A stretch of DNA of 64,000 nucleotides, taken from assembly GCA_025201345.1 (NCBI GenBank), contig JAIXMG010000020.1:434001-498000 (forward strand). Reading direction: 5' to 3'. The position numbers and the translations under genes are program-made. Position 1 is the first letter of the stretch. The number at the start of each line of letters is the position of its first letter. This document shows, one piece after another, positions 1 through 8,979 of this stretch. The notes under the pieces are model-generated. The model was not told where the DNA came from and made no database searches. It worked only from the letters and a program-made list of their open reading frames with translations. This stretch comes from Thamnidium elegans (lineage: Eukaryota > Mucoromycota > Mucoromycetes > Mucorales > Mucoraceae).

Positions 1-1071
1 GCTAACGGATATGATCTAACGCTAATCGACATAGATCCACCAAAAATTGAAGATTCAAATATAAGCGAAACTTCAAGATCTATTCTAACGGTTGATCAAA
101 AAGAAAAAATTCAAATGGGAGAAATTGATGACAATATTAAACAACAATTTCTAAATTTAATCAACAATTATCAAGATGTGTTTGACTGGAATAACGACAC
201 ACTCGGATGTACACCATTAATAAAACATCGAATTATCACAGAAGATGTGCCACCTATACGCAGTCGTCCTTATAGAATGTGCCCTGCTGAAATTGAAAGC
301 TTAAAAAATGAATTAAATAAATTAAGTGATCTAGGAGTGATTCGACCTTCCAACAGCCCTTGGAGCTCACCTATTATTCTAGTAAAGAAAAAAGATAATA
401 GCTATAGATTAGTTATAGATTATCGAAAATTAAATGCTATCACAAAAAAGGACGCCTATGCTTTACCAAGAATTGAAACTTTATTGGACACGTTAGGAAA
501 TGCTTCTATCTTCTCGGCCCTGGATATGCGAAGCGGTTTTTATCAAGTAGCTCTCGCTGAAGATTCTATTGAAAAAAGTGCTTTCGCCACTGCACAGCTA
601 GGCCAATGGGAATTCTCGCGCATGCCAATGGGTTTGTGTAACTCTGTGGGGACTTTCCAAAGGATGGTAGATCTAGTATTCAAAGATTTAATCAACAAAT
701 CTCTTGTCGCTTATATAGATGACTTAAATTGTTTCTCAAAAACTCACGAAAACCATTTAATCGACTTGGAAAAATTGTTTAACTGTGTTCGAGTTGCCAA
801 CTTAAAGCTAAACATTACGAAATGCTTTTTCTTCAAGGACAAACTGAACTTTCTAGGCTACATAATTACTAAAGATGGTTTAGAGACTGATCCTGCTAAA
901 ATAGAAAAAGTCAAAAATTTTCCTACACCTACTACAGTTACCCAGATAAAGAGTTTTATTGGAATTGCTTCGTACTACAGACGATTTATTAATCAATTTG
1001 CCGCTATTGCAAGACCTTTACATAACCTAACAAAAAAAGGACAAAAACACCTGGAATCAAGAATCTTTTAG
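1..1071 (+). CDS. pol: protease tail and reverse transcriptase, 5'-truncated by the window edge, frameshifted at 3' end
   Basis: Open from base 1 through 1071. The first ~38 codons are the linker after the protease, matching copy 2 (a YDL-xxID stretch then an acidic linker). RT signatures: VIDYRKLN, FSALDMRSGFYQV, SRMPMGLCNSVGTFQRMVD, the catalytic YIDD box, FLGYIIT, and the thumb motif FIGIASYYRRFI. This is the Ty3/gypsy RT consensus, with YIDD in place of the more usual YVDD/YADD. The frame is lost around 1045 where a run of five A's carries one base more than copy 2; further one-base slips occur near 1080 and 1092-1100 before the RNase H frame resumes. Protease and RT are continuous in one frame here, so the break at that point in copy 2 is a mutation. 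Confidence 0.9.
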   Translation, partial: ANGYDLTLIDIDPPKIEDSNISETSRSILTVDQKEKIQMGEIDDNIKQQFLNLINNYQDVFDWNNDTLGCTPLIKHRIITEDVPPIRSRPYRMCPAEIESLKNELNKLSDLGVIRPSNSPWSSPIILVKKKDNSYRLVIDYRKLNAITKKDAYALPRIETLLDTLGNASIFSALDMRSGFYQVALAEDSIEKSAFATAQLGQWEFSRMPMGLCNSVGTFQRMVDLVFKDLINKSLVAYIDDLNCFSKTHENHLIDLEKLFNCVRVANLKLNITKCFFFKDKLNFLGYIITKDGLETDPAKIEKVKNFPTPTTVTQIKSFIGIASYYRRFINQFAAIARPLHNLTKKGQKHLESRIF

Positions 1072-1151
1072 AAAGCTTTTTTAAACAACTAAAAAAAAAG
1101 GCTTTAACCAGTACACCGGTACTTATTAGGCCAAACTTCGACAAGCCTTTC

Positions 1152-1520
1152 GTGTTGGTTACAGACGCAAGTAGAGTGGGAATTGGATGCGTACTTACTC
1201 AATTAGATGATGATGGACACGAGCATCCTATACAGTATATTAGTAGAGGCTTGAGAGGTCCCGAATTAAATTATGGTGTATCAAAATTAGAAGGTCTCGC
1301 TATTGTCTGGGCTGTTAAGATATTTAGACCATATCTCTTGGGAAAACGTTTTACTATCATAACTGATCACGCTGCTCTCAATGGTTTGTTAAAATCACAA
1401 GAACCAACAGGAATTCTCGCCAGATGGATAACTATATTAAATGAATATGAATTTGAAGTAAAATACCGACCTGGAAGAGTTAATGAAAGTGCCGACTTCT
1501 TGTCTAGAATTGGAAATTAG
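1152..1520 (+). CDS. pol: RNase H domain fragment of copy 1
   Basis: Encodes the Ty3/gypsy RNase H domain (RT_RNaseH type). Visible features are VTDASRVGIG (first catalytic Asp), the HPIQYISRGL core, the E of SKLEGLAIVWAVK and the TDHAAL motif, ending in YRPGRVNESADFLSRIGN then a stop. It was part of the RT polypeptide before the homopolymer frameshifts upstream. Copy 2 reaches its stop at the same codon (SRLGN-stop), so the termination here is ancestral, and the integrase is not fused to RNase H. Confidence 0.85.
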   Translation: MLVTDASRVGIGCVLTQLDDDGHEHPIQYISRGLRGPELNYGVSKLEGLAIVWAVKIFRPYLLGKRFTIITDHAALNGLLKSQEPTGILARWITILNEYEFEVKYRPGRVNESADFLSRIGN

Positions 1521-1576
1521 CACAACAATAACAATAAAAGTCCAACTATTCACTGAACGACGTAAAAAGCTACTGT

Positions 1577-1612
<36 letters not shown>

Positions 1613-1765
1613 ATTGAAAATCCTTGGAAAAACAATACAAAACCAACTTAAAAACAATCTATCCACCAAATATAATTTATCATCAAATATTATTAATTAT
1701 TAAACTTAACCAATCATAACAACTAATTAAATAAAACTCAACTCAAATCAAATAAACTGACAACA
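1521..1765 (+). other. Non-coding spacer between RNase H and integrase, with a 34-base A tract
   Basis: A-rich stretch of 245 bp with a 34-base A run (1578-1611) and no coding frame between the RNase H stop and the integrase ATG. Copy 2 has an equivalent A-rich spacer of 215 bp (8765-8979) with a different sequence, so its presence is kept but its sequence is not. It may act as leader for a separately translated integrase; that is inference. Confidence 0.7.
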
Positions 1766-3658
1766 ATGGATAACACAACAATTATATTACTCAAAGCTTA
1801 CCTAACGAATCTGCAGGTACCTGACCTCGCAGATTCCGACCAACAAAAATTCTTACTAAAGCAATCTAAGAACTATACGCTATTAAACAACAAATTATAT
1901 CGGTGCAATTTTGACACTTATCAACATAGAATAGTATTAAATCAATCTGAAGCAATAGAAGCTTTATATTTGGCACATCAACATCCTTTAGGAGGACACT
2001 TAGCTTACAATAATACAATTAACAAGCTTTCATCAAAATATTACTGGCCCAATATGGTTAAAGATGTTACTCAATACGTGAAAGAATGCCCGCGATGCCA
2101 ACGACACAGTAGTAGAAAAACTTTAAATGAAAGATTACATCCCGTGGCTGTGTTACACGTACCTTTTGAACAAATAGCAATTGATGTCAAACATGTAACG
2201 ACAAGTAGAGGAGGTTATAGATATATTATCGCAGCAATTGATTACTTAACCAAATATGTTGAAGCTAGAGCGGTGCGCTTTCAAACTGCATCTGAAATAG
2301 CCTTATTTTTATACGAAGAAATTATATGTAGACATGGATGTCCTCGAGTTATAATTACCGACAACGGGAAACCAATGATAAGCGAATTAGTATATCAAGT
2401 CTGTCTCCAATTTGGTATTAGAAAAAATAACATAAGTCCCTATAATAGTCAGGCGAACGGATTGATTGAACGCTTTAATCGCACCTTTGATCAAATCATG
2501 CAAAGAAGAACACCAGAAGAAAAGAAGGATTGGCATCTCTACTTACCGTCTATGCTATATTCTTACAGAAGCATGCAACAAGCTACAACTAAAGAAACTC
2601 CGTTTTATTTACTCTATGGCTATCAACCTCGCACGTCTTTTGACAATAGAAAAGCTCAAATCCCAACAGAATTAAACTTTGATAAGATACTTGAACTAAG
2701 AACCAATAAGCAGATCAACGTTTTACAATTAATAAGAAAAAATGCCATAAAAAGAATTGAAACATCGCAGAAAGCACAAAAAGAAGCTATCGACAAGAAA
2801 CTTCTACAAAAAAAGAAATTACTAAAGCCTGCGTTCGAAGTTGGTGATACTGTAGAGCGATATCGTGATTTTAGAGGAACTTCCTGGGCAGGAAAACTTG
2901 AAGACCTGTGGGAAGGATTATATACTGTAATCGAAGACTTAAAGAAAGGCAGCTATGTTATACAAGGAAAAAAGAAAGATGGTTCCACAGAAATAAGAAT
3001 TGTACATGGGAATCGCCTAAGAATTTATAAAGTGCCCGATGTAGGTTGGAAATTAGAAGAAAACTATAAAAAGACGAGGTTGCAAGAATCAGAAGAAGAT
3101 AATAATCTAACATCTAAACAAGGAATGCAAGAACAAGAAAACGTTATTTCCATTAATGATCGGCTCGGTCCACATGCTCGAATGGAACCACAAAGAGACT
3201 ATGAATCTGTAATCTCTTTAGAAGATTTTGAAGGAATAGTTGAAGAGACAAATGAACCAGATGAACAGTTAGAAGGAAGCGAAGACATGATGCTAAATCT
3301 ATTAGATCTCAACTCATTGGGACTTGACGCTGAACTCACGGAAGAAACAACTAATGAAAGATGGACCTTAACTCAAGAAATAAAATCTGATGCTTGGGAA
3401 TATGATACTAGAAATAAGAAAATAACTGAAGAAAAGAAGCGAAATGGTGTCTTATTAAAGAGAATGGCCGTGAATATTGTTAAATTATGTCATGAACAAG
3501 TTAATCTGCCTACTTGTGAAGCGGAATATGCTAGGTATTTACACTTAAGAAGCTTCTATATTGGAAACGCCTCTGGAAAAGCTAGAAAAGCTGCTCGTAC
3601 TATTGCCCTGAAAAACATGATCAAACGAATGGATCCCTACGAAAACTGTCTGCTTTGA
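1766..3658 (+). CDS. Integrase with C-terminal extension, separate ORF, copy 1
   Basis: Intact 630-residue ORF with its own ATG. N-terminal zinc-binding HHCC domain (HQHPLGGH, then CPRCQRH, about residues 70-115). Catalytic core with D in IAIDVKH, D in ITDNGKP and E in GLIERFNRT (D,D-35-E type). A GPY/F-like module follows around WEGLYTV, and HGNRLRIYKVPD closes it. After about residue 430 comes an acidic low-complexity linker and a conserved ~100-residue tail (EAEYARYLHLRSFYIGN) also present in copy 2; I do not recognise this tail domain. The family normally makes integrase as the end of a Pol polyprotein, so a free-standing integrase ORF is unusual. Confidence 0.92.
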   Translation: MDNTTIILLKAYLTNLQVPDLADSDQQKFLLKQSKNYTLLNNKLYRCNFDTYQHRIVLNQSEAIEALYLAHQHPLGGHLAYNNTINKLSSKYYWPNMVKDVTQYVKECPRCQRHSSRKTLNERLHPVAVLHVPFEQIAIDVKHVTTSRGGYRYIIAAIDYLTKYVEARAVRFQTASEIALFLYEEIICRHGCPRVIITDNGKPMISELVYQVCLQFGIRKNNISPYNSQANGLIERFNRTFDQIMQRRTPEEKKDWHLYLPSMLYSYRSMQQATTKETPFYLLYGYQPRTSFDNRKAQIPTELNFDKILELRTNKQINVLQLIRKNAIKRIETSQKAQKEAIDKKLLQKKKLLKPAFEVGDTVERYRDFRGTSWAGKLEDLWEGLYTVIEDLKKGSYVIQGKKKDGSTEIRIVHGNRLRIYKVPDVGWKLEENYKKTRLQESEEDNNLTSKQGMQEQENVISINDRLGPHARMEPQRDYESVISLEDFEGIVEETNEPDEQLEGSEDMMLNLLDLNSLGLDAELTEETTNERWTLTQEIKSDAWEYDTRNKKITEEKKRNGVLLKRMAVNIVKLCHEQVNLPTCEAEYARYLHLRSFYIGNASGKARKAARTIALKNMIKRMDPYENCLL

Positions 3659-3660
3659 AC

Positions 3661-3675
3661 GTTTAGGGTCTAAAC
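3661..3675 (+). other. Short inverted repeat just before the 3' LTR (copy 1)
   Basis: GTTTAG-GGT-CTAAAC, a 6-bp stem with a 3-nt loop, ends 19 nt before the LTR start at 3695. The same palindrome with a different loop sits 19 nt before the 3' LTR of copy 2 (10916-10930), while surrounding bases differ. A polypurine tract would normally occupy this place; I see no good one. Confidence 0.6.
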
Positions 3676-3694
3676 TTCTCCAGCACGCACCATA

Positions 3695-4096
3695 TGTTAC
3701 ACAAACTACCTCTTTCTGATAAAATAATGTTAACAAGGATCGTCCTTGTTGTCCTAACACAAGAAATCAAACCTCCATGGTTGTTATAAATTTAAAAACC
3801 TAATTAAGAAAACTAAAAATGATATAAATACCTTCAACTTTTATTTAATAAAATATAATTCACTTTTTGTAAACAATTTAATCTTATACTTCCTTTATTT
3901 TATAAAAGACCTTTAAAATCAAGCTCTTTTATTTTATCTTTATTACTTTATTTTATTTTGTACTTGAATTCCCTTGGATCTTACTTTCCATTGTACTTTT
4001 TACCTAAATCTTTTATTCTACTTTATTATTTAAGTCGTTCTACTTATAAAACAGGAACTGGTGCTCACTTTTCTTACTATTACCTTATTATACTCT
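3695..4096 (+). repeat. 3' LTR of copy 1, first part (interrupted by copy 2)
   Basis: Begins TGTTAC, and from about 3840 on aligns with the copy 2 LTR (shared blocks such as CTTGGATCTTAC, GTACTTTTTACC and AGGAACTGGTGCTCACTT). It stops at TATACTCT where copy 2 inserted. The reverse complement of the LTR fragment at 12042-12205 reads TATACTCTTTTTACAC uninterrupted, which is the empty site. The first ~70 bp have diverged from copy 2, so this LTR is older. Confidence 0.88.
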
Positions 4097-4544
4097 TGTT
4101 ACATAGTGACTTACAATTTTTGTGGTGTCACAAATCCAAGAAGGACGCTCGTTGAAGAGGATCCTCCTTAACAAGGATTGTCTTTTAAACTTTAACTTAA
4201 AATAATACCTTTTTTGTAATAATCTAAAATAATATAAATAACCATCAAAAAATCATACTCTAATAAAAATTCAATTCACATTTTGTAAACAACTTTATCT
4301 TATACTTCTCTTAACTTATAAAAGACCTTTAAATCAGCTCTTTTATTTTTACCTTTACTTTATATTTTATTTTGTTCCTGAATTCCCTTGGATCTTACCT
4401 TCCATTGTACTTTTTACCAAAACCCTTTATTTTCTTTATTGACTTAAGTCGTTCTACTTATAAAACAGGAACTGGTGCTCACTTAAACTTACTATTACCT
4501 ATTACCTTTTATTTTATTACTCTACCACATCCCAAATTCTAACA
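4097..4544 (+). repeat. 5' LTR of copy 2
   Basis: 448 bp, TGTTACATAG at the left and ATTCTAACA at the right, and apparently base-for-base equal to 10950-11397 on reading both. A TATAAAAG box lies at 4317-4324, a candidate core promoter. Identical LTRs indicate recent insertion. Confidence 0.95.
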
Positions 4545-4546
4545 CG

Positions 4547-4554
4547 TGGTGCTC
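4547..4554 (+). other. Putative primer-binding site
   Basis: TGGTGCTC starts 2 nt after the 5' LTR. It is complementary to the mature 3' end (GAGCA plus CCA) of the tRNA-Met(CAU) gene at 11494-11566. Pairing fails beyond eight bases, so this is a short match and the primer assignment is tentative. Confidence 0.45.
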
Positions 4555-4705
4555 ACTAACAGGGCATTTCATTATATATCTTTGATACAACTCTATATCA
4601 AGAACTTTATTTTACTGTTTGGGTCAAATTTTCTTCAAAATTTCTACCTTTGAACAACTACTACTTTTAACAACTTATTTACAAATTTATTTCAAATCAC
4701 CGCTA

Positions 4706-5890
4706 ATGAACGATCAAGCTGTGTTGGCAAACCACCATTTATCTGGCTCAACTTTTAATCAAGCTGAATCCCACTCTGGTTATCTCTACCCATCAAGAAA
4801 AATGACTTTAATTGAATTTTCTGGTGCTGAAGGTGAAGATTTCCGCAACTTTGAAGAAGCGTTGGAGTCTTACTTTGCTATGCATAATATTATGACTGAC
4901 TCTCGCAAACTTCTTATTTTACGCGCGCAACTCCGTAGAACTGCTAAGAATTTCTTTGAAAGAAGACTTGCCCGTGAACCTGTCTTGGAACCAGGACTTA
5001 CCTACCAAGAGGCCATCGATATTCTCAAGGTTGAATATGTGACTCCTGAATTAATCACTCGATATACTATTGGCTTTAACTTGCTCTCTCAAGGAAAGGA
5101 AGAACATCCTAAAACATTTTTGGGTCGCTTACAAGAAGCTGCTCAGCTAGCTGAACTTGAAGATGCGGAACAACAAATCAAAATCCGTTTTCAAGTTGGT
5201 CTCTTACCTGAAATCCGAAAGTTCTGTGTCTTAAACTCTGCTGTCTCTTTTAACGATTACTTAACTAAGGCTGAAGGCTGGTGGAACGCTGAGAAACCTC
5301 GCTCTATCTTTATAAAGAACAGTCCTTTTGCTCCTCGTGATATCGACAACTCTTTCGTTACTGAATATGCTACTAAACCGAATCTATCTTTTAATAATCT
5401 TTCTTCTGGTGCTGATTTTTCTGTTCTGGATGTTTCTAGTCAACTAAATTCTGCATTAGCCAATTTGGGAACTGATCGTAACGCATTGAAGCAAGTGATT
5501 GCCTCTTTGCAAACGTTAGAGTTAAACCATATGGAAAATCAGAATACATTGACTGGATCCCCCCTCAACTTGTCAAATCATACCGAGAATTTAGATATTA
5601 AAGAAATGATCAGGGAAGTTATGCAGGAAGAATTCAAAAGACAGAACAATAACAATAATTCCTCTTACCGAAGAAACAACTCTAATTATGAAAATCGTCG
5701 TTACAATAATGATTACAACTATGAACGTCGAAATGATTATTCTCGTGGAAATGATGGTCGCAATTATAACAACAACAATTCCAACCAAAGAAACAATAAT
5801 CAAAATAATTATGACAACGGTAACGGTAACAACAGTCAGAGAAATGATAATCAATCCAACTCTGAAAACAACAATCAGTCAAAAAACTAA
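4706..5890 (+). CDS. Gag-like capsid protein of copy 2
   Basis: A 394-residue ORF from the ATG at 4706 (MNDQAVLANHH); the frame is open further upstream but the next in-frame ATG-like starts lie in the leader. Residues ~35-210 look like a retrotransposon Gag core (FSGAEGEDFRNFEEALESYF, KTFLGRLQEAAQLAE). The last ~90 residues are Asn/Arg/Tyr-rich with RGN- and RRN-type repeats and contain no CCHC zinc knuckle, so RNA binding is presumably through this basic low-complexity tail (inference). The ORF ends TCA AAA AAC TAA, which forms a -1 slippery site with the stop codon. It is the first translated product; protease and RT are expected as a frameshift fusion. Confidence 0.85.
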   Translation: MNDQAVLANHHLSGSTFNQAESHSGYLYPSRKMTLIEFSGAEGEDFRNFEEALESYFAMHNIMTDSRKLLILRAQLRRTAKNFFERRLAREPVLEPGLTYQEAIDILKVEYVTPELITRYTIGFNLLSQGKEEHPKTFLGRLQEAAQLAELEDAEQQIKIRFQVGLLPEIRKFCVLNSAVSFNDYLTKAEGWWNAEKPRSIFIKNSPFAPRDIDNSFVTEYATKPNLSFNNLSSGADFSVLDVSSQLNSALANLGTDRNALKQVIASLQTLELNHMENQNTLTGSPLNLSNHTENLDIKEMIREVMQEEFKRQNNNNNSSYRRNNSNYENRRYNNDYNYERRNDYSRGNDGRNYNNNNSNQRNNNQNNYDNGNGNNSQRNDNQSNSENNNQSKN

Positions 5891-5926
5891 TTGGGTCGAC
5901 TGTAACAACTAAGAATGGTCAGTCGA
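5881..5926 (+). promoter_or_regulatory. Programmed -1 ribosomal frameshift signal between gag and protease
   Basis: A slippery heptamer A-AAA-AAC (5881-5887) is in the gag frame directly before the TAA stop (5888-5890). After an 8-nt spacer, TCGACTG (5896-5902) pairs perfectly with CAGTCGA (5920-5926) around a 17-nt loop. Slipping back one base enters the frame that stays open to 7335 and holds the protease. Heptamer, spacing and stem all follow the established -1 frameshift layout of retroviruses and some Ty3/gypsy elements. Confidence 0.82.
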
Positions 5927-7335
5927 ATACTCCCAACAACTCAAAAAATTCCATTCCCTCAAATTATAACAATAACAACAATAATAAAAATGAAAAACAA
6001 TATCTTACAACTATTTTGGCTGAAGATGAAGAAAGCGAAGAAGAGCAAGATTTATATGCTGCTGTCCGTCCTATTCATCCTCCTATGGTTCAAACTGCAA
6101 AAATTACAAAACCTTATTCTCGTGCTAGCTCATCAAAACTTTTACCAACTCGTAAGGGAAAAGAAAAAGAACTACCTTATGCCAAAGTGGTTAATGTTAA
6201 CGATGACATGAATATCGATGTACCTGTGACCGAACCTATAACTGATCATGACAATCCTCAAATAACTAAAGTACAAGTTTCACCTACTATTAAAACTGTC
6301 AAGTCAACTAAACCGAGAAGAAAAAGAGAAAAGCCTTCTATCAACTATGATATTGTATCTTCTGTGTTCGAGCAAAACTCTAATATTCCAGTTGGTGATT
6401 TGCTCAAGGTCTCTCCTCTTATGAAACGACAATTTGTATCTGCTTTAAGAACACCTAGACAACCAAAAATGGTGGCTCCTGAAGTAACAACTGTTAATAA
6501 TGTTATGGTACAAGATCTTTCTTTTGTCGAAGATGATGATGAAGATACTACTGCTATATATACAGACTTCGTAATAAATGGTTATAAAATAAGAACTCTC
6601 ATTGATGGAGGTGCTGCTAAAACTTGTATGTCTCAAGAACTTGTTAATAAACTTGGAATACAAATAGATTCTCCTAGTCAAAGTATCTTTACGCTTGGAA
6701 ACAGTACTAAACAACGGGGTCTTGGTATAATTTATGATGTGCCAATTCGAGCTGGTGGTGTTATTACTATTCCAGGAAGTATAGAAGTATTACCTGCTAC
6801 ACCTACTCCCTTAATTATCGGCAACAATTGGTTGAATCGTGCTAAAGCTGTGGTTAATTATGAACGCAAGCTGCTTTCCGTAACTTATAAAGGAAAAATG
6901 GCAGAAATTCCAATTAATTTCTTCAAAACAGCCAGAAAAGTAGCTATTCAGTCTGTAACAAAAATACCAAGTAAAGTCGTGCTGCCTATCGTAAAATCAA
7001 CACAAGATGAACAAGAAGAAACCCATGATGATTTTGTAACCGATTCTTCTGATGAATTTACCGAAGACGAGGTGTCCACTGAAGAAAGTTCTACTAGTAC
7101 TGATGAAGAAGATTACTTTGTTGAAGATACATCCCCAAATAAATCTGTATCTTTTAATTTGGTGGAAGAAGATCTGAAGAGTGATTTATTTTCAATTGAA
7201 CCTGAAGTAATATCTGAACCGTATGAGAGAACCGATGAAGATTTAGAAGCTGAAGGTTATGACTTAAATGCAATCGACATTAATAGTATATCTCTTGAAG
7301 ACTTAAAAACTCAAGAAGAAAAATTTGCTAACTGA
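5887..7335 (+). CDS. Protease region of pol (frameshift-translated), copy 2
   Basis: Open in the -1 frame from the slippery site to 7335. About 200 residues of Asn-rich then acidic/basic linker precede a retropepsin-like domain: YTDFVINGYKIRTLIDGG, then the flap region and LIIGNNWLNRAKAVVNY (the ILG-type hydrophobic-Gly motif and W near the domain end). The catalytic triad reads D-G-G instead of D-T/S-G. A long acidic Ser/Glu/Asp linker follows and joins RT; in copy 1 that junction is in frame, here the ORF ends early at 7335 from a one-base indel. No ATG is needed because entry is by frameshifting. Confidence 0.8.
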   Translation, partial: LIGSTVTTKNGQSNTPNNSKNSIPSNYNNNNNNKNEKQYLTTILAEDEESEEEQDLYAAVRPIHPPMVQTAKITKPYSRASSSKLLPTRKGKEKELPYAKVVNVNDDMNIDVPVTEPITDHDNPQITKVQVSPTIKTVKSTKPRRKREKPSINYDIVSSVFEQNSNIPVGDLLKVSPLMKRQFVSALRTPRQPKMVAPEVTTVNNVMVQDLSFVEDDDEDTTAIYTDFVINGYKIRTLIDGGAAKTCMSQELVNKLGIQIDSPSQSIFTLGNSTKQRGLGIIYDVPIRAGGVITIPGSIEVLPATPTPLIIGNNWLNRAKAVVNYERKLLSVTYKGKMAEIPINFFKTARKVAIQSVTKIPSKVVLPIVKSTQDEQEETHDDFVTDSSDEFTEDEVSTEESSTSTDEEDYFVEDTSPNKSVSFNLVEEDLKSDLFSIEPEVISEPYERTDEDLEAEGYDLNAIDINSISLEDLKTQEEKFAN

Positions 7336-8764
7336 TTTATCTGAAGATCAAAAAGATAAAATCCAAATAGGCGAAATAAATGATCAAACCAAACAACAAT
7401 TTTCTGGACTTAATCAAAAATTATCAAGACGTATTCGACTGGAATAATGATACACTTGGATGTACACCTATAATTAAACATCGAGTTATAACTGAAGATG
7501 TACCACCTATACGTTGTAGACCTTATAGAATGTGCCCGGCTGAAATTGAAAGCTTAAAATCAGAATTAGATAAATTAAGCGCCTTAGGTGTAATACGACC
7601 TTCAAATAGTCCATGGAGTTCTCCTATAATACTAATAAAGAAGAAGGACAACTCAATATCGATTGGTGATAGACTATAGAAAGATAAATGCCATTACTAA
7701 AAAGGATGCCTATGCATTACCAAGGATTGAAACCTTACTGGATACCTTGGGAAACGCCTCTATATTCTCAGCACTAGATATGCGCAGTGGTTTTTACCAG
7801 GTTGCCCTTGCTGAAGATTCCATAGAAAAAAGTGCTTTTGCTACTGCTCAACAGGCAGTGGGGAATTTACCCGAATGCCCATGGGAATGTGTAACTCTGT
7901 AGGAACGTTCCAAAGGATGGTAGACTTAGTATTTAAAAATTTAATCAACAAATCTCTAGTTGCTTATATTGATGATTTAAATTGCTTTTCAAAATCTTAC
8001 GATGAACACTTAATTGACTTGGAAAATCTATTCGTGTGTGTTAGACAAGCTAACTTGAAAATTAAATGTTGCCAAATGCTTTTTCTTTAAAGAAAATTGA
8101 ATTTCTTGGGATATGTCATTACTAAAGAAGGTCTAGAAACTGATCCTGTGAAAATTGAAAAAGTGCGGAATTATCCTATGCCAACTTCTGTTACTCAAAT
8201 AAAAGGTTTTATTGGAATTGCATCCTATTACAGGCGATTCATTAAGAACTTTGCTGCAATTGCAAGACCGCTACACAATCTGACGAAGAAAGGACAAAAT
8301 ACGTGGAACCAAGAATCTATTGAAGCTTTCCAAATACTAAAAGAAGCATTAACTACCCCGCCGGTGTTGATGAGACCTGATTTTGACAAGCCCTTTATAT
8401 TAGTCACCGATGCTAGTAGAGTAGGATTAGGGGGAATATTAAGTCAATTGGATGAAGAAGGTCATGAACACCCTATTCAATATATAAGTCGCGGATTACG
8501 GGGTTCTGAAGTGAATTATGGTGTTTCCCAAATTAGAAGGATCGCAATTATCTGGGCTGTGAAGATATTCCGACCTTATCTGTTAGGCAAGAAATTTACT
8601 ATCGTAACTGACCATTCTGCTATCAATGGATTGTTAAAATCACAAGAACCAACAGGAATTCTAGCTCGATGGATATCTATTCTGAACGAATATGATTATG
8701 AAGTGAAATACCGACCAGGCAGGGTAATGAAAGTGCAGATTTTCTCTCACGCCTCGGAAATTGA
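7336..8764 (+). pseudogene. Broken reverse transcriptase-RNase H, copy 2
   Basis: All RT and RNase H blocks of copy 1 are present in order, but spread over several frames. One-base slips are visible near 7330, 7405, 7655, 7852 (an extra G in TGGGG), 8075-8095 and 8735. Recognisable pieces: VIDYRKINAITKKDAYALP, FSALDMRSGFYQVAL, YIDDLNCFSK, FLGYVITKEG, FIGIASYYRRFI and VTDASRVGLGG. The RNase H end SRLGN-TGA at 8762-8764 aligns with the copy 1 stop. No full-length RT can be translated from this copy as written. Confidence 0.88.
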
Positions 8765-8979
8765 AATGATTGCAATAATTGTCCAAAACCTCTGATTGAC
8801 GAAAAAAGCTGAAGACTATATATTATCTACAAAAACGCTATAAAACAAATCAACAAACATTTTATAATACTATAAAACTCTATTAACAAAAAAAGTATAT
8901 AACCTTTCGAAAACAAAAACAAAACAAAGACCTCAAAAATCTGTACAACTCAAACTTAAACTCAATTATCAATAACAAC

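Larger units (their letters stand above)
1..4096 (+). mobile_element. Ty3/gypsy-like LTR retrotransposon, copy 1 (5' part outside window)
   Basis: Internal pol region and 3' LTR of a Ty3/gypsy-like element in plus orientation. Domain order is protease tail, reverse transcriptase, RNase H, spacer, integrase, then LTR, which is the Ty3/gypsy order (integrase after RNase H). Gag, most of the protease and the 5' LTR lie before base 1. Its 3' LTR is interrupted after 4096 by copy 2 and resumes at 11398-11435. At the protein level it is closely related to copy 2, but the LTR sequences have diverged clearly, so it is the older insertion. RT/RNase H carries one-base indels at A/T runs; the integrase ORF is intact. 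Confidence 0.93.

Noticed and set aside
5591..5912. Several ORFs opposite or overlapping the 3' end of gag
   Set aside because: Shadows of the Asn-rich low-complexity region of gag.
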